The translations under genes and the position numbers were made by a program. A DNA stretch of 20,446 nt from Clostridiaceae bacterium. GTDB taxonomy: Bacteria; Bacillota; Clostridia; Oscillospirales; Acutalibacteraceae. Shown here piece by piece: positions 18,797-20,446 of this stretch (position 1 is the first letter of the stretch; each line of letters starts with the position of its first letter). Where the stretch lies: contig JAEDEQ010000031.1 in NCBI GenBank assembly GCA_016293225.1, positions 1-20,446 on the forward strand, in the 5' to 3' direction. Below the pieces are notes generated by a model, which searched no databases, was not told where the DNA came from, and saw only the letters and a list, made by a program, of their open reading frames with translations.

Positions 18797-20446
18797 GGCT
18801 TTTATCCCTCAAATCTGTATATTTTTTATATTCCTCCTCAACGTTCTTTCTGATAATCTTCATTGTTGAGGTTTTTTCAAATTCATGGCGTACTGCCATA
18901 ACGTCGGCAATACGTTTATAGGCCGGAAGCCTTTCATTTAGCAGATTAATCTCCTGCGAGACCTTTTCAAGCATTTTATCATCGTTTTCGTTTTCAAAAA
19001 AGCCATCCTTAATGCTTATCGCAAGGGCAAGCAGCTTTACCGTTTCGCCGTTCACATGTCTGGTATGTTCAAGGACAACGGCCTCCCTGATGAACGGACA
19101 ATTCTCAGTAAAAAATGCCTCAAGGACTTCGGTATAAATGTTCTTTCCGTTATCGAGAATGATAAGATTCTTTTTCCTTCCGGAAATATATATGTTTCCC
19201 TTTTTGTCCGTTCTGCCGTAATCGCCGGTCAGAAACCAGCCGTCCCGGAACGAAAGGGCAGTGGCTTTATCGTCGTTGTAATAGCCGCCTGCAATGTTGC
19301 TGCCCCTTATTGCAAGTTCGCCGACTCCGTCGGCGTCAGGAGAAAGGATTCTGCATTCGGTGCAGCTTACGCATTTTCCAACGCTTTCGCAGTTGCGGAT
19401 AACATCAGCGTTGATGGCAACAAGGGGCGAAGCCTCCGTCAGCCCGTAGCCGATATATATATTGAAGCCGAGCGCCGAAAGGAAGCGCGCCCTTTCGCCG
19501 TTCACCGGCGCTCCGCCAACGGCCATCATCGGGAAACGGTAGCCGAAGCTTTTGCGTATTGACGAAAACAGGAGCTTTCTTATGTCTATTCCGGCTTTCA
19601 GAAGCATTCTGCTGAGCTTTGCGGCTTTCATAAGCTTTTTAAGCTTTCCGGCCGCGTCCGCGCTTTTGATTATCTGTTCGTATATGTCGTCCATAAGCAG
19701 AGGAACGGCTGCCATACCTTCCGGCTTGAACTCGAGGAGATTTTTTTGAAAATGTCTCAGGCTGTCGTTGATATACAGCACCGCGTTCAGGCACAGAGCC
19801 GAAAAAACGCAGCACGAAAGCTCATAGGTATGGTTCATCGGCAAAACGGACATTGCGCTGTATACATGCTCAATAACGCCGAGAGCCGCGTCAACATTTG
19901 AGGCAAAATTGCGGTGAGTCAGCACAACGCCCTTGTTTTCCCCCGTAGTTCCCGAGGTAAAAACAATTGCCGCCGCGTCACCGGGCTTTGCGCGAAGTAT
20001 GCTTTCCTTTTCCTTTACGCTTTCAAGAAGCTTTCCGCCCTCGAAAATGAGGTTTCCGAGAGAAATGCTTTCTCCGCAGTTTTCGCCGTTCAGGCAAACG
20101 GAAAGGAAGCTTTCGTCCGTTTTACATTCGAGCGCGGCATTTTTATATGTCCTGCTGAAAAAAACAGCGCTGCAGTCCGCTTTTTTGCAAAGCTTTGCAA
20201 TCTCGGAATCGTTAAGCTCCCTGTCAATGGGAACGGCAACGGCGCCGAGACAGCTCACGGCAAAAAACGCAACCAGCCAGTTGTATGAGTTTTCGCCGAC
20301 TATTGCGGCGTGCTTTTTTTGAAAGCCCAGACTGTTCAGGAAAGCGGCAGCGCAAAGGACATCGGAGAAAAAATCGTCAACGGTGTGCGTAACGGTGCTC
20401 TTTCCTACCTTTTCAACAATGCAGTCGCGCCCGCGGTAATACCTGT
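18789..20446 (-). CDS. AMP-forming acyl ligase (partial, runs off the right edge)
   Basis: At least 552 codons of an ANL-superfamily adenylating enzyme, activating a carboxylic acid as acyl-AMP for transfer to CoA or the adjacent ACP. The frame is open to the window end, so the N-terminus is missing. Visible motifs: VGENSYNWLVAFFAVSCLG near the start, the AMP-binding loop VFTSGTTGENKGVVLTHRN, YGLTEASPL, TGDYGRTDKKGNIYISGRKKNLI (with the hinge) and a C-terminal catalytic lysine candidate in TSTMKIIRKNV. Resemblance is to long-chain fatty acyl ligases. Overlap with the ACP gene suggests an acyl-ACP ligase function rather than free CoA ligase, but that is inference. No thiolation or condensation domain is fused. 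Confidence 0.92.
   Translation of the reverse strand, partial: RYYRGRDCIVEKVGKSTVTHTVDDFFSDVLCAAAFLNSLGFQKKHAAIVGENSYNWLVAFFAVSCLGAVAVPIDRELNDSEIAKLCKKADCSAVFFSRTYKNAALECKTDESFLSVCLNGENCGESISLGNLIFEGGKLLESVKEKESILRAKPGDAAAIVFTSGTTGENKGVVLTHRNFASNVDAALGVIEHVYSAMSVLPMNHTYELSCCVFSALCLNAVLYINDSLRHFQKNLLEFKPEGMAAVPLLMDDIYEQIIKSADAAGKLKKLMKAAKLSRMLLKAGIDIRKLLFSSIRKSFGYRFPMMAVGGAPVNGERARFLSALGFNIYIGYGLTEASPLVAINADVIRNCESVGKCVSCTECRILSPDADGVGELAIRGSNIAGGYYNDDKATALSFRDGWFLTGDYGRTDKKGNIYISGRKKNLIILDNGKNIYTEVLEAFFTENCPFIREAVVLEHTRHVNGETVKLLALAISIKDGFFENENDDKMLEKVSQEINLLNERLPAYKRIADVMAVRHEFEKTSTMKIIRKNVEEEYKKYTDLRDKSHA

Overview
The window looks like chromosome of a low-to-moderate GC Gram-positive anaerobe, most likely a Clostridia member of the Ruminococcaceae/Oscillospiraceae type. 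This rests on the strong AAGGAGG-type ribosome binding sites, near-consensus TTGACA-17-TATAAT promoters, the gene families (DegV, NrdR, RarA, an archaeal-type split glutamate synthase, an intracellular GH3 glucosidase, a lipoprotein-type amino-acid ABC importer) and a Q-rich small gene with a spore-type promoter candidate. Genus is inference; no rRNA or tRNA gene was seen.

Layout. 1-525: no gene; a mosaic of short repeats (a 55-bp direct repeat pair, TTAGAT tandem repeats, two hairpins). 526-2036 (+): degV and nrdR, each its own unit. 2180-7175 (-): a five-gene, tightly overlapping operon for a split glutamate synthase (amidotransferase, FMN/Fe-S synthase domain, polyferredoxin, FAD/NAD oxidoreductase, GXGXG domain), driven by a consensus promoter and preceded by a terminator-like leader hairpin. 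7601-8866 (+): rarA. 8867-9601: no convincing gene, but dense in signals: an 18-bp-stem hairpin, a leftward terminator, a tandem operator-like repeat and several promoters. 9602-11265 (+): nagB with a three-FN3-domain protein that has no signal peptide. 11369-11635 (+): an 88-residue secreted small protein. 11834-12553 (+): glycerophosphodiester phosphodiesterase. 12617-15064 (-): GH3 beta-glucosidase. 15267-17698 (-): amino-acid ABC importer (lipoprotein, permease, ATPase) behind a palindromic operator. 17991-18440 (-): two very small genes, a 46-residue Q/N-rich protein and a 25-residue leaderless amphipathic peptide with its own promoter and terminator. 18572-20446 (-): an acyl carrier protein and a partial AMP-forming acyl ligase running off the right edge.

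How it fits together. Most named genes are central nitrogen and carbon metabolism (glutamate synthesis from glutamine, amino-acid uptake, amino-sugar deamination, oligosaccharide hydrolysis, glycerophosphodiester breakdown) plus housekeeping (ribonucleotide reductase repression, replication-fork maintenance). The least explained parts are the small genes and non-coding structures. The strongest candidate for something undescribed is the 25-residue peptide at 18363-18440. It resembles a phenol-soluble-modulin/delta-toxin-like peptide in length and amphipathicity, sits behind paired 9-bp direct repeats flanking its -35 box, and lies next to an acyl-ligase/ACP pair. Second is a possible leftward transcription unit between rarA and nagB. 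All functional ideas for these are inference from sequence shape only.
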